This document shows positions 14,591 to 26,643 of a DNA stretch of 64,000 nt, one piece after another. The notes below the pieces were generated by a model. It did no database searches and had not been told where the DNA came from. It worked only from the letters and a program-made list of their open reading frames with translations. The position numbers were made by a program, and so were the translations under genes. Numbering within the stretch: the stretch's first letter is position 1; every line of letters starts with the position of its first letter. Source of the DNA: Leptodontidium sp. MPI-SDFR-AT-0119. Taxonomy: Eukaryota; Ascomycota; Leotiomycetes; Helotiales; Leptodontidiaceae. The stretch lies in the NCBI GenBank assembly GCA_020726505.1, contig JAHLEZ010000041.1, positions 248,001-312,000 on the forward strand, in the 5' to 3' direction.

Positions 14591-15169
14591 GGGTGGGTTG
14601 GGGGTGAGGTGAGGGTAGGAGTTTAAGGATTTTAAGGATTTCAAGGGGTACAAGGACTTTAAGTGTGGGTGGTGTGTGGTGTGTGTTTTTTGGGGTTTGG
14701 GGAAGATGTATTTTTTGGGGGGGTGCTTCTTGTCCCTAAAGTTCGACTGGAGGGGGGATTGGTAAGGCAGGAGGAGAGGGGGGAAAGGATGGGGAGGGAA
14801 ATGGGAGGGAGGGAGAGTCGATGGGGAATGGGGAAGGAGGGAACGGGGAATCGGGAATGGGGTGTTAGATGGGTATAGAGCTACTTTCTTTGCGTGTTGT
14901 GCGGCTATGGTGATTGTGGTTGTGTTTAGGGGGGGTGGGGAGGGGGGGGAGAAAGAGGGAGTGAGCGATCTATGAATGATTGAATGGTTGATGGGATTCT
15001 AATGACTGAATACCTTGTTAGATAGAGACGTCTGGGTATGAGATTTCAATAGGAGAATTAATCGCTGGATTGAGAATATGTAGGATCTTGATAGCCTCTG
15101 GCAGGGATATATTCTTCAGAAGTATCATAACCTTCTACCTTCCAATTCACCCCGCGCACCCCAAATGCT
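14591..15169. other. G-rich, polypurine low-complexity stretch
   Basis: From about 14600 to 14960 the plus strand has many GGG and GGGG runs separated by a few bases, so it is strongly purine-biased and could form G-quadruplexes. No gene is supported. Confidence 0.6.
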
Positions 15170-16131
15170 TCATTCCTCCCCTTGAGCCTGATCTCGGTTC
15201 TGACATCGGTCTTGGTCCTGGTCCCATAACTCCTGTTCCATCCAATTATCATCTTCGCCTCCGCTCGCTTCAAGAACTTTCGCTAGGTATTCTGGATCTT
15301 GGAAGACCTGCGTTCGTGGAAACATATCAGCTTCTAGAATCCTCAATACTCCTTAATATCAAGACAGAGAAAGAAAAAGAAAAAAAAAAAAAAATCCGAT
15401 TTTCAACCAAGGACTCTTTGGGATCCTTCAAATCTTGTAGGATGGGTGGATAGATGGGAGCTGGACACTCATGATGAATAGATCGAAAAGGATAGGGCGG
15501 GCAAAAAGAAGTAAACGAAAGAACGCAAAATCAATAGGTCTCATTAAAAAAATTAAAAAAAAAATTAAAACCCAGGAGAGAAGAGGGGAAAGGGAGGAGA
15601 AAATCTCACAGCCATCAAACCCCTCAATCTCCCTCCCCAAAATCTGTACACCGCCATCGTATTCACTAACTGAGAGACCCTTCTCCCTCAATGCCTTACT
15701 AACGTTTTCATCAGCATAGAATTACATATATCTATATACCTCTCACGTCAATACGTTTCCATCCAGACCGCAAAGAAACTTCAAACGTGCCTCATCTAAA
15801 TCTAAATACCTCATCTAATTCTATTCTTCTCGAATCCTTACTTATTCACATTCGTTTGACCAGCAAGGGAGGGAAGGAAGTCGTTAGGGAATAACAGGAA
15901 GAGTACGGTGAGGGTGTTAAGTATAGGGTTAGAGTGGTGAGAGGGGGGAGAGATACGTACTTCAACACATTCTCTCTCACAATCGGGACGCTCAGCCATA
16001 TTCTGGGATGTTCGACCGTCCAGTACCGATGGAACTCCTCGTGTGAGATGGTATTAAATTTCCGGATTAGGATCGTGAGATGGACTTTCTTTCCCCCCAG
16101 TCCCAGTCCCTGTTGATATTGGCGTTGACAT
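15170..16131 (-). pseudogene. EthD-domain protein, disabled copy
   Basis: The EthD barrel signature is clear: VHLTILIRKFNTISHEEFHR, YWTVEHPRIW, then ENVLK. A later exon gives FYADENVSKALREKGLSVSE and then YDGGVQILGREIEGFDG, and the last part gives VFQDPEYLAKVLEA. EthD proteins are small ferredoxin-fold proteins, some acting in polyketide cyclisation or dehydration. Two lesions appear. (1) The natural start ATG at 16131 is out of frame with the domain by one base at a run of six Gs. (2) Splicing at GTACGT (15960) to TAG (15732) continues as Lys-Tyr-Met-stop-Phe-Tyr, where relatives have Gln; the TAA at 15722-15724 looks like CAA to TAA. The last exon join is less certain. A sequencing error at the G run is possible, but the stop is independent of it. 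Confidence 0.6.
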
Positions 16132-17216
16132 TTCCGTGGTTGTTTTTTCGTTTCTGGGTGTTTGTGTTCGTGCCTGGTACTTTCATGTCGAGGATGTAAA
16201 TAAATAAACAAGAGGTTTTTGGTAGTGATTAATCAGAGAGAACTCATAAGTCGAGAGAGAGAGAGAGATAAATCAACTCTTTTTTTTTACGATTAGCAAG
16301 CACGTGGAGTAGCAGGATCCTAGTATGTAACAAGTAAAGATGTAGGATTGTGAGATGAAAGAAAGATATGCAGATGAGTGAGTGAGACCGAATACTTATG
16401 AAGGAAATGGAAGTGTAATAGTGGTTCATTCTTATACCAATAAATTATGATATTCAGGAGTAGAGTGACTAGGTGCTTTGTTGATGTTTTGAGGATTTGA
16501 TGTATTGTTACGAATTCCATCTCGCATCTTGCTTCGCTTACACAACCCCCACACCCTCTTCTCCCTTCTCTCTTAAGTTGGAGAGAGAACCTTGGAAGCT
16601 CAGAAGCTCCCCTTTTCGCACTCGCTTATCCCGGCCTATCTCTCCAGCCAATCAAGGTTATGTCGTATCAATCCCATTGCATCCAGCAGCAGATAGTATA
16701 TAGAGTAGGGACAGACAAGCGACTACCAGGGGGGAGATGGAGACATCTGATCTGAGCTGATAAATCATGACTTCTCCTCGCGATCGATTCATTCTCTGTC
16801 GTTCGTTCAAACCTCAATACGCTAGTTAGGGGTATGTAGGTAAATGTTTCGATTCTTTGTCAGTGATTTTGTACTGTACATACCATATATCTGTTTTCTT
16901 TCCTTTTCCCGTGCCAGTAGAACATCATCACTCATGCATCTATCTATCCATCATCTAAACCCCCCCGTGAGAAAGAAGAAGAAAAAAAGCCCACGCAATG
17001 CAATAACAAAAGCAAAAATCTAAACCACATGTACTGTACATGTTACAGTCTTTCTTCCCTTCCCCCGATTTGTAACTTCAATTTCCGGGCATGTATTGCA
17101 CCCCTCTCGTCTCTCAACTTGACCTTGAACTTCAACATCCAGATCCAGATCCATATCCAACTTCCAACATCTCTCCCAAATGTCAAAAATCCCTTCAATC
17201 AAGTTCACCAAGCCCA
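16132..17216. other. Intergenic
   Basis: Contains a short (GA)n tract near 16253-16270 and pyrimidine-rich stretches, and is the 3' flank of the phospholipase gene. No gene recognised. Confidence 0.5.
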
Positions 17217-19319
17217 TCAAACCATCAACACCACACCCACGGCCGCCGCCACAACCACAAGCATCGACTTCCCAAGCACATTCGCGCCCGAGAAAGGAAT
17301 CTCCGCACTCTTGAACGGCGGTTCATAATTTGCACCAGGGGTCCTCGAATCCGTCGTCCCATTCCAGCAATACCTCTCAAAGCACGTATTACACACACTC
17401 GGGACCTGGGTCCCGGTCCTCTCAAGACTGCGACTGAGAACCGCACACGCCATACACGTCGGCCATTGGGCGTCTAAAGTCCCATTGCCTAGCGTGGCGA
17501 CCTCGTAGCCGTTCTGGATAATCAGGTTGCGCTGGGTGTTGTTGTAGTCCGGGTCGAAGGTGCTGACGTTGGAGAGGGTGATGTAGGGGGAGTTGGGGAT
17601 GTAGACTACGATTGGGGCCGGGCCTGTCATGTTGGAGGAGTTGCAGCCGAAGAAGGTTGGGCGGTTGTTGAGGCCGAGGTTGATGAATGTGTTCGTGTCT
17701 GGGATGGAGGGGAAGGCGGTGCCGTTCTCGATTGTGGCGTTGAGGGAGCGTTCGTAGGTTGCTACCATGGCGGTGCCGTTTGGCCAGCTGTAGGTTGTGT
17801 CTGCGGAGGAGTCGACTGCGAAGATTACGTCGACGTGGCGTTGGGGCTGGATTAGGGGGTAGAGGGGGATGTTCTGGAGGTCTTCGCCGCCGTCGACGAG
17901 GGAGAGTTCGAGGGCGGTAGAGATTGATGAGGCGTTGTTGTAGGCGTAGAAGGGGTTGGGTTTCCACTGGGCGATGTCGTTGTTGTCTTCCCCGAGGTCG
18001 GTGAGGATGTTTGTAAAGATGTTGCGCAGGAAGGTGGGGATTGCAGTGGTGTTTAGGTTCAGGATGAATTGGTTGAAGAGGGATGAGGATGTTCCCATTA
18101 CGAATCCGGATTGGTCGAATCCGCGCACGCAGGAACCTGAGCTTGGGACGACGCCAGCGGAGAAGTTGGAGCCTAGGTATTGCGTTGGTGCGAAGCCGTA
18201 AAGGACTGGATCCCAGGATCCCATTTCGAAGGGGTTGAATTCGAAGACGGTTGAGTTCAGGGAGATGATTTTGGTGTTGGGAGCGCGGCCGTCAGCTACG
18301 AGGAAGGGGAAGGGAATTGAGCCGGAGCGGAAGTTGTCTGCCAATGCAATGGAGGAGAATGTATATGCTGGGCCTCCATTTGTGGCGTTGACAAGTTGGT
18401 ATGAGAGAGCTCGTCCCCAGTAATCGGTGATGGAGGTATTGTACCCTGCGTTGCTCTTTGTCTCCACTTCATCTCTGATGGTGCTGTAGTAATCGGCAGT
18501 ACTTAGCAGTTGGATGCCGTCCCCATCCGGACCTTCGAAGATCGAGTTGTCGAATCTCCAAACATTCGAATCACCACTCCCATCTCTGAGGTCTTGGACT
18601 GAACTGAAATTGTTGGTGTAAATCGATCCAACGAGCCATCCACCACCAGACAAACCAGCAAGGTACGTGGTTGCTTGGAGCAGACCTCCAATTTGACCAG
18701 TGTTGGTCGAATTACTGGTTCTGTTATCGGCAGCGGCGATAAATCCAGCACCGTTCATGAGAGCTCTATATCCACCTCCAGAGACAGCAATACCTATATT
18801 GGGTAGAGCGGTAGCGTTATTTCGGATACCATTGATGTAAGACGAGGCATCGAAATCAGTGATATTCATCCTCGTCAACCAGGAGATCATAGGATCGACG
18901 GTATTGTTCCTCCGTAGTTCTAGCCATGATACCTCACTTGGAGATAGGGTAGCTGCTGAGCGGATGGTAGGTCTTTCTGAAGGGCAGTCTACTACGGCTG
19001 GAGCGTAGCCTCCTGAGGGACTGTTTGGTAGTGCTCTCTTCAATGCGTATTCTGGTACGGCGAGAGCTTCTGCTGCGAGAACTTCCGGTGATGCATCTCG
19101 TGGGAGGACGATTGAAGCTGGGGTTGTTAGCTGGAGGTTTGGTGGGGAGTGAGGGGGGAGGGAAGGAGGAAGCCAAGGAGGTAGTGGATGAGGAATAAGG
19201 CGGAATGAAGGGTAGTGCAGGAGTGAGGGAAATAAGAGAAGGGCGGGAGTGAGGATATACATACCTTCACATAGACTTATTGTAGCTACAGAGGCGAGGA
19301 GAGAAGTGGTGAGCTTCAT
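17217..19319 (-). CDS. plb1: Lysophospholipase / phospholipase B, GPI-anchored
   Basis: Two exons (19319-19265 and 19117-17217) give 651 residues. The 147-base intron (GTATGT to CCCCAG) lies just after the signal peptide [19 protein letters not shown], and the phase was checked; reading through it produces a false 740-residue protein. The enzyme removes acyl chains from phospholipids and lysophospholipids at the cell surface. The PLA2_B catalytic domain shows the oxyanion/Arg motif [11 protein letters not shown], the nucleophile Ser in [11 protein letters not shown] and the catalytic Asp in [14 protein letters not shown]. Many N-x-S/T sites and a C-terminal Cys-rich part ([16 protein letters not shown]) are typical of the family. 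The last 20 residues are hydrophobic after a small-residue stretch, as for a GPI anchor. The third position of the lipase box is Gly (GLSGGG) where many relatives have Ser. Confidence 0.95.
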   Translation of the reverse strand: MKLTTSLLASVATISLCEGMYILTPALLLFPSLLHYPSFRLIPHPLPPWLPPSLPPHSPPNLQLTTPASIVLPRDASPEVLAAEALAVPEYALKRALPNSPSGGYAPAVVDCPSERPTIRSAATLSPSEVSWLELRRNNTVDPMISWLTRMNITDFDASSYINGIRNNATALPNIGIAVSGGGYRALMNGAGFIAAADNRTSNSTNTGQIGGLLQATTYLAGLSGGGWLVGSIYTNNFSSVQDLRDGSGDSNVWRFDNSIFEGPDGDGIQLLSTADYYSTIRDEVETKSNAGYNTSITDYWGRALSYQLVNATNGGPAYTFSSIALADNFRSGSIPFPFLVADGRAPNTKIISLNSTVFEFNPFEMGSWDPVLYGFAPTQYLGSNFSAGVVPSSGSCVRGFDQSGFVMGTSSSLFNQFILNLNTTAIPTFLRNIFTNILTDLGEDNNDIAQWKPNPFYAYNNASSISTALELSLVDGGEDLQNIPLYPLIQPQRHVDVIFAVDSSADTTYSWPNGTAMVATYERSLNATIENGTAFPSIPDTNTFINLGLNNRPTFFGCNSSNMTGPAPIVVYIPNSPYITLSNVSTFDPDYNNTQRNLIIQNGYEVATLGNGTLDAQWPTCMACAVLSRSLERTGTQVPSVCNTCFERYCWNGTTDSRTPGANYEPPFKSAEIPFSGANVLGKSMLVVVAAAVGVVLMV

Positions 19320-21746
19320 TTTTGATGAGAGGCAGATACGAGTAGATGCAAGCAATCCAAGCACAAAGAGGATGGATGTGGATGCCCGACTGTAACTATC
19401 CCCAAACAAAGAAGAAGGGGGGAATTTGAATAACCACAATCCCAGTCAACGAAGCAACCGCTGTTATGTGAATAAGGAAATAAAAGTTGAATATATTGGA
19501 GCCGAATATGAAGTGATATCAAGGAAGTAAAGGTAACGTCAACAGCCCGGAAAGTTTGTTGTTATGACGCCCGTCCGCTGTCCGTCCACCGGCTCCTTGG
19601 TATGACGGAGGGGGAGCGTTGTTTTAGCTGGGAACTGTATTTTATTTTAGGGTTGCGCTGCATGTGTTAGGGCGTGTGTTAGACCGCCTTAGGGAGTGTT
19701 CGAGCGAGGCGTGTACCCGAGTCGGGTCTAGGTGGGTGATCGCCAGGGTCTGGAATCTGGAGGCGCTGATGCGCTGCGTAGTGAGTGAGCACTCGTCTGA
19801 GTAAGAGTGGCTGAAGCTGCTTGCTGGGAGTACGGAGGTAAGGTAGGATACGGTCGGGTACGGTACGAGGAGGTAATCGATCAATTAGGTCTTCTCGTAC
19901 TGTCCGTACGGTGTACGAAGACCAAATCGATGCGAGACAATACCTGGGTACGAGGATACGCTGTGGTATGATCACGTGCTCATTCCGGAAAGTACGGGAA
20001 GAGAGATTCGAGATCTAATAGGTAGATTGGTGGAAGGCTGTGTGTTTGTTGATAAAGAGGGAGGGGGAGGGCTCGTTGTTGTACAGTACTTTGGTTGGAT
20101 ATCTGTCGACGTGAGACTTTCTCCTCATCTATGAGCAGATTGGGTATGCAGCTCGCTGTGAGTTTGAGGGAGAGATAGCCGTCTGGGAGGGAGTGGTTGT
20201 TGCTGATGCCAATGTCCGATTATGATGCCGATGCTGATAAGGATGCCATAATCACTGCGTACGGAGGTAGTCTAATTGACTTGGTGGTGCAGCGCAGCAG
20301 TCAGCGTAACCAGCGCTGTACTGAGTTGACTGACTGACTGTATGAAGGGACAAAGAGAGTAAGGCGGATATCCCGGATTCGCCTCAGGGTACTCAATTCA
20401 GCCTTGTATCGATGAGTTCGTCAGCATTGAGGCTGGCTTGAAGGTTTGCTTGAAGGTTTGCTTGCTGGCTGAGCTGGTTGGTGTTGACGTTTAGTTGAGT
20501 TGCACGTGTTTCATTCCATCCATGTACGAGCGCAGCGCAACGCAGCATACGAACAAATCCATCCATTGAGCCACCTCCTTTCCATCAATTCTGTAACCCA
20601 AGCCCAGCCCGCCTTAGCCAAGATCCTCGGCAACGGACATTTCAAGGGCCGATCTTATGCAAATCAAATCATGCACATCTCAACAGCATTTCATAAATAC
20701 ACACGATTGGTATAACCTTGCATAACCTTGCATAAGTGCCTAGGTATTTACTACTAACGCCTTTTATGGCAAGTTATGGAAGAACACATAAACACAACAC
20801 AAAGCGCAGCGACGAACTCTACAGTAATAATTAATTTTATTCCTCACGATAGACCTGTTGCTCATTTAAGCCAAGTCCATCCTCCCGCCCAGCACTTATT
20901 TATGCATGCATGCATCATATCCCTGTGATGATCGTCATTATTGCGGCTGTGGCTGGCTGGCTGCAGGGAGGCGCTGCCACTGTCATCTCAAGCAACAGGG
21001 GAGGAAGGAGAGAAACTCCGGGTTTTCCGGCGGCTGCGTGTGGAAATACTTCAAGTACGTACATCGTACTCCGCAAAGTAAGTCATTTATTTCGGTCCCT
21101 TCTGATATCTTTGTTCCAGTTCCAGTTCCACGCGCGGAATTTCCATTGTCTACTGTAACGATAGATAGATGATGTGACGGGCAGTGGCTGGCTGGCCAGG
21201 TAGTGGGTGAGTATCACATGAGAGGAAGTGATAATTCAAGTTGCGAGAATTAAAGAAGACAAGCAACGTATTTTAATTGCCAAAGGTATCCTGCTAATAA
21301 CACCAGTATTCCAGGGTATCTTTCGCAAAAACTCCAGTCGGGAAATCCGTCACCACTAGACATAAACGCCAGTATTCCATCCAGGGTATCTTTCGCAAAA
21401 CTCCAAATCGGGAAACCCCCACGCCAGATGAAACGCCTCTCTGTCCGTCAAGTCCGACCAATGTGAGTGAGTGAAGTGAATCTTAACCCCTTACCCCCAT
21501 ATCCTCCAAGCGTTCACAACAATTGATCCATCGTGTGCTCAAGGTGTATCGAGAAGAGACCGAGTTGAAGTCTATAGAATCCATTAATTAGTACAGTTTT
21601 ATTCCCGCGATCCAGGGATATGGATATAGATATACCTGAGGACAAATGTCGAACGAAAGGAAGGCGATCCGATCTATAAAGTCATATTAGATTTCTTTCT
21701 GCCGATGAAGAGTTGGGAGCTGGTATTTAGACTTACCTACCTTACT
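19320..21746. other. Long intergenic region
   Basis: Upstream region of the phospholipase gene. It contains short repeats (GCTTGAAGGTTT twice near 20436-20465), simple GAC/TGACTGAC tracts near 20325-20340, and a tandem duplication annotated separately. ORFs of 70-98 codons are present but show no motif. Confidence 0.5.
21304..21418. repeat. Two-copy imperfect direct repeat of about 47 bases
   Basis: CAGTATTCC and CAGGGTATCTTTCGCAAAA followed by CTCC..TCGGGAAA occur at 21304-21348 and again at 21370-21418, with a four-base insertion (ATCC) in the second copy and a few substitutions. It is a local tandem duplication with no coding content. Confidence 0.85.
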
Positions 21747-22193
21747 TCACTCCCGATCCAAGATCAAGGTGACCAAGGCGAGAACGAAATCGGTGGAGGC
21801 CGTAGTGAAGGGAGCAGTAATGAGTAGGCCAACAACAAGTCCTACAAAGACCCAGACGAGGGTCTTCAACCAGCCAAAGAATTGCATGACGGGGCCGTCC
21901 TAGAACCAGATGAGGAATTCACCGAACTCTTCGATTGGCTCGATAGCACGGCCGGCGCGGGGAGGGCCGCGAGGGGCACGGCCGGGTCGACGGCGGCGCG
22001 TACCAAAGCCATTGTAAGGAGCCCCAGAGGCGTACATGATGTTCAATTCTACTTGGACAGTCGGATTTGGTCGTGATTCGTCTTGCGAAGGAGATTGATC
22101 TGAAGCTGTGGGACGAGCAGGATTATTGTCGTAGTTGGCTTCATCATCGCGGCTTCGCAGCACGAGATCAGTGCTCGTGGATTCCGTGGCCAT
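21747..22193 (-). CDS. Small membrane protein interrupted by one in-frame TAG
   Basis: The ATG at 22193 opens a 97-codon frame: MATESTSTDLVLRSRDDEAN, an acidic/Pro-rich region, then an RRRRPGRAPRGPPR basic patch and FGEFLIWF. It ends at TAG (21900-21902). Without any shift, the same frame continues for 50 more codons to a TGA at 21747-21749. The continuation is a hydrophobic tail with one or two membrane segments (MQFFGWLKTLVWVFVGLVVG, LLITAPFT, FVLALVTLIL). No GT-AG intron can remove only the stop. Three readings are possible: a CAG to TAG nonsense mutation, a programmed readthrough giving a soluble and a membrane-anchored form, or an assembly error. No family is recognised. Confidence 0.5.
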
Positions 22194-24161
22194 ATCGCGA
22201 GCTAGGACTGATCAGGCAAAGCGGGATGAAGTGGGCTGTTTGTTGGCTCGAAGCTGTGTCCCGTCTTGACGAGGTGTCCTCCGTCCGTCCGTCGTGGTGA
22301 TCTCAAAGTTCTCGAGGTTCGAGAGAGAAAGAGTTGTTCAAAGATTCAGTACATAGTACTCGAGTACTAGTTCCTGCAGGTTGCTTCAGGTGCGCTTAGG
22401 TAATATGTGTGGTCAATGCGGGCGGGAATCAGATTAACTGGTTTGAGCTTAGCTGGATAATCGTGATGTGGCTGATGTGGCTGATGATTGACACTGATGT
22501 GATGGACTGGCGTCAAACAAACATGCCATTCCTGAAGCACGATATCTTGACATCTCCAAAAAAAAATATTGGGTCAAATTTCCTCCCCCACCTTGTCTTA
22601 GGGCAAACATCGCAACAAGCTTTTGCACTGCCCTAGCAAAACCCATCGATTGATCAGATAATATGAAGCTCATCAGTCGTTTGATTCCAGCGAACCTATA
22701 CCAGCTGTCTTTCTTTCACTTTTAATCGGTTTACAACGGTCCTTAATCGACACAGGAGACCTTTATCTCGCCGTGCTGCATCCACGACCTAAGTGAATGA
22801 AACAAGAAGTCCAACGAGCATTGTCAAGTAGGTGAGGGAAGAGGAGGAGAAACTCTGCCATCCTCGACTGGCGAGCGTGACCACTTGTGTAATTTGCAGC
22901 AGACTTTGATTGATTGATTGTTTGTTTGTTTGTTTTTTGGAGAACACTTCTCACATAGACTCACTAGGATGTTCCTACCTTACCTTACCTTACCTTACCA
23001 TAAGCAGAACGCCCGCCTGCTCAACTCAGCAATCCGGACATTTCGGCTTCATGAGCGCGGATCACGTGGTATCCGAACGAAGCAAACCGCTCGCAGCGCA
23101 ACATGTCCGCCGTATCGTATCATTTTCGCTAGATAGAGAATTCCGAATGGCCCCTTGAAGAGCCTGCAGGTGCCGGGTGGGGTTAGGTTTCCTGCAATAT
23201 GTACGGTGTGGGTTTCGATACGGAGCGCATTGTGTAGATGGATGGATTGGATTCAGCTTCCCCACTACCTACTCAGCTCGGCAGGGTTTATTTGTCTGTC
23301 CTTGCTCGTAATTGCTGAGTCTGTATTATACGGAGGTAAATTAATTATGTTCACGATGCGATATGATACGATGGGAGCATACACGGTGGATACAACTCAG
23401 CCCACCACAGCGCAGCGCAGCAAAGTACCGAAAGAGGTGGGTGACGCGGACCGACCGGCGAGCGGTTTATGTTTATATCTTTATGTCGGGTCAGATTTCC
23501 GGGCCGGTGTTTGGGGGGGGATGATGGATATAATGGATCGGCGCAGGTGGAAAGAGAGAATGGACCGAGTGTTGGTTGTTATAGGCTGGGGGGAGGGCAA
23601 GCAAGCGAGATAGAATTCTCTCTCCTCTCTCTGCTGGTTTGCATGTTTGGTTTGTTCATGTGTGGGATGAGAATTTGTCAATTTGAAATGGTAGGTAGGG
23701 TTAGGTTTGTGAGGTTGTAACTTGTAAGATAACCTTGATGATTTTGCTCCGTCTCCTGTTGTTCTAGTTTTATTTTATTTTTTTCTTGCTCGCTACTATG
23801 AATGAAGAGGACAAGAGGAAGCTTCTTTCGCGATCGGATCTGTTTGCAAAGATTTCAGATTGAAAGCTCTCGTTTCCGCAATCTAAACCTGCTAGTAAGA
23901 ACACTCATTTCCTCTATCTCTCAGGTCTATACCTTGGGTACTTTACTTTACCCTTGGCCTTCCACCCACTCACCAACTCACTTATCAATAATAACCGAGT
24001 CCCCTCTTCTCAGCTGTCCATCGCTCCTGTTACACTCCTCCAGTTTCAGCATCTCTTTCGTTTTGAGATGTGTTTTCCATTTACTGCTCGCCTGTCATGT
24101 GTATGATGGGTCAGCAACATACTCCCTTCTTTCTCTTTGTCTCAAGGGCGGGTAAAGGTAA
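22194..24161. other. Intergenic with simple repeats
   Basis: Holds GATT/GTTT tetranucleotide repeats (about 22907-22938) and an ACCTT pentanucleotide repeat (annotated separately). The ORFs at 23155-23613 and 23802-24155 have no recognisable content. Confidence 0.5.
22975..23000. repeat. ACCTT pentanucleotide microsatellite
   Basis: About five perfect copies of the ACCTT unit in tandem, a few dozen bases after a GATT/GTTT repeat. Confidence 0.85.
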
Positions 24162-26643
24162 TCATCGAAAGGCAGAAGATGGATAGAGACTTACCAGAAG
24201 TATAACAGCAGCTGCAACACTACCGGCAAACGCTACATACGCGATAGTGAATCTACCAATTTGTTGATCAGCATGTGAAGTTCCCTTCCCCTTTCATCCC
24301 TTTCTCATCTTCCTCTTCCCTTTCCTCTCTCTCTCATTCACACCTACACACAAATGACCACAAGGCTACAAGACAAGACAGCACTTACATAATCCTCAAC
24401 CCATCCAGCAAAACATCCAACACTTCCTCTCTTTGACTTCCGCTTAAACTCTTCATAAACACACCACTCGAGCCAGAGATAGCTTCCTGTAAGACGGCAC
24501 GGTCTTGATGTGGAAAGAGGGATTGCAGGTTAGACAGCGAGATGTTCGTGAAGATGCTGCCTGCGATGGCGAGGAAGAAGGATATACTTCCCATTTGTGC
24601 TGTGGGAGGTGTAGGGTTAGTTTAGTAAGAGAAGAAAAAAAAAATGAGGGGAAGGGAGTGAAGGGAAGGGATAAGGATTGGGGTAGGGAGAGGAAGGGGG
24701 GAGTACAGATTATAACCATCGCCATTGCGTTTCCTTTCTGTGAGGCTGGCGCGTAGGATGGCATGGCTGTATATGCCATTTGGAGATAGAGTGCGAATCC
24801 GATACCTACTAGGACTTGGGGCGTGTAGATCCAGAGAGGTGTGGTGGTCTTTTCTAATCTCGCTGGATTGGCCATGTACATCAGCATGCATAGTGTAAAT
24901 ATAAAAATCACAGAAAAAATTTTGTTCGGAAATAATAATTCTGAGTACCCCAAACTTGGAACAGAATAGAGTAACAGGAACGAAGACTCACCAAATCCAG
25001 TCCCTCCAGCAAGTGCAAGCAAACCCCCAACAATCGGCCAGTAAAGTATATGTCCTACTTTCGGCATCACGATCCCCGTAAGCGGCATAACGACAGCCAT
25101 ACACCCAATCATAGGCAATAATCTCACCGCGGCACCAAGTGGATATTCCCCTCTAACAAGCTGGAAATAAAGACTCATGTACTCCAAAGCGATGAATCCG
25201 CCTATGCTGCAACACCCCGAGATGATAAACACGAGCCAGATCTCCGGGATGTTGAGTATTTCTACCGGGAAGAGACGCGAGGCTGGGGTGGTTAGGAAAC
25301 ACGATTTCTGTTGGAGAAAGAAGCATAGGAGGGAGATTGTGGCGGTGGAGAAGAATAGGATGGTGGGGACGCTGTCCCATGCGTATTCGAGCCCGCCGAA
25401 GGAAATGCCTGTTATGAGGCCTGTGGTGGCGAGCGTGTTGAGGAGGGTGCCGAGGTGGTCGAATGTACGGAGGCGGGGGAGGAGGGGTGGCGTGGGTTTG
25501 GATGGGGAGGAGAGAGGGTCTAGGGGCGGGATTTGAGTTAGGTAGATGGGTGTGAAGAGTCCGCAGACGAGGATGTTGATGAAGAATCCCCAGCGCCAGG
25601 AGGAGGGGCCTAGAGCGCCGCCGAAGAGGGCTCCGAGGACGCGGCCGAGAGACCAGCAGATGCCTCTGTTTGGAGTGAGTACTTAGCGGGATACTTTGAC
25701 ATGCAACATGTACGTTCCTGCACAGGGAGAGTCTTGAGGAGGGGATGGAATGAATGGAGATAGCACGGAGAGGTCGACTTACACGAGCCCGACGTATGCG
25801 GGTCTCTCCTCTGCTGTCGTGATACTAGATAGGACGACGATTATACCGGTGTATAACCCTATACCGCCGGCACCTGCTACGACACGTCCGATGATCAACA
25901 TGTCCATGCTTTGAGCAGCGCCGCAAAGACCTGAGCCGATAGTGAAGAGTACAAGGAAGGCTAGGTAGAGGTGTTTGGCTGGGAAGAGGGTGTAGAGTTT
26001 CCCGACCGGGAGAACGAGCGTTATGGCGCCGAGGGAAAAGCTGAGTTGTTTGTTAGGAGGGGATTTGTAATGGGAGGGGAGAGCAAAGAGGTGATGTACC
26101 CAACGAAGATCCATGGAAGTTTTGATGCTGAGCCAAATTCGGCGAGGAGGACCTTCTTATTGTCAGATGGCTGTGGTATTTGGACACAGAGGGAATTAAA
26201 GAGGAGTCTGTGAAGAAAAGGGGAGTTCTGGTCGAGACTTACAGGAATCAAGATACTCGTCAGATTCGTATCGAGACAATATAAAAACACGGCCGAAATA
26301 ACAGCGACCACTAGAACAGGCCACTGCACATATAGTCCATCAGAATAAACCTCATAACCAATCAAATTATGAAGACTTGCAAGAAACAGTAATGTTGAGA
26401 AAACGGGAAACGTACTCGCCATCCGGTAATCTTCCTTTGCTGCTTCACGGGTTTCTCTTCTCCCACTTCCTCGTTTCCGACAGCTGCATTTTTCTCTGCA
26501 TCATCGAAAACATTAGTTCTAGGGTCACGAAGCTCGAGGTTGAGGTTTTGGGTGGATCGGAAGCCGATGTGTGTAGGGTTGAGGTGGGTTGCTTGGAGGT
26601 GCTGGTTGCTGATTGTGTAAGGGGGAAGATATTTGTTGGCCAT
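24162..26643 (-). CDS. MFS transporter, DHA2-like multidrug/metabolite type
   Basis: Eight exons (26643-26416, 26323-26243, 26170-26100, 26040-25783, 25665-24992, 24940-24707, 24599-24389, 24252-24162) give about 615 residues with consistent phases. This is a plasma membrane H+-coupled efflux carrier by family. The cytosolic N terminus is followed by WPVLVVAVISAVFLYCLDTN (TM1), KLPWIFVG, then LGAITLVLPVGKLYTLF, the MFS motif C-like GRVVAGAGGIGLYTG, and later QMGSISFFLAIAGSIFTN, which is typical of the 14-TM DHA2 class. The last exon reads FTIAYVAFAGSVAAAVILL and then a strong GTAAGT that is here read through to TGA; a further small exon is possible, so the 3' end is uncertain. No biosynthetic genes adjoin it, so the substrate is unknown. 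Confidence 0.85.

Noticed and set aside
19320..19439. An N-terminal extension of phospholipase B starting at 19439
   Set aside because: The start at 19319 gives a proper signal peptide, and the longer form would also translate an intron.
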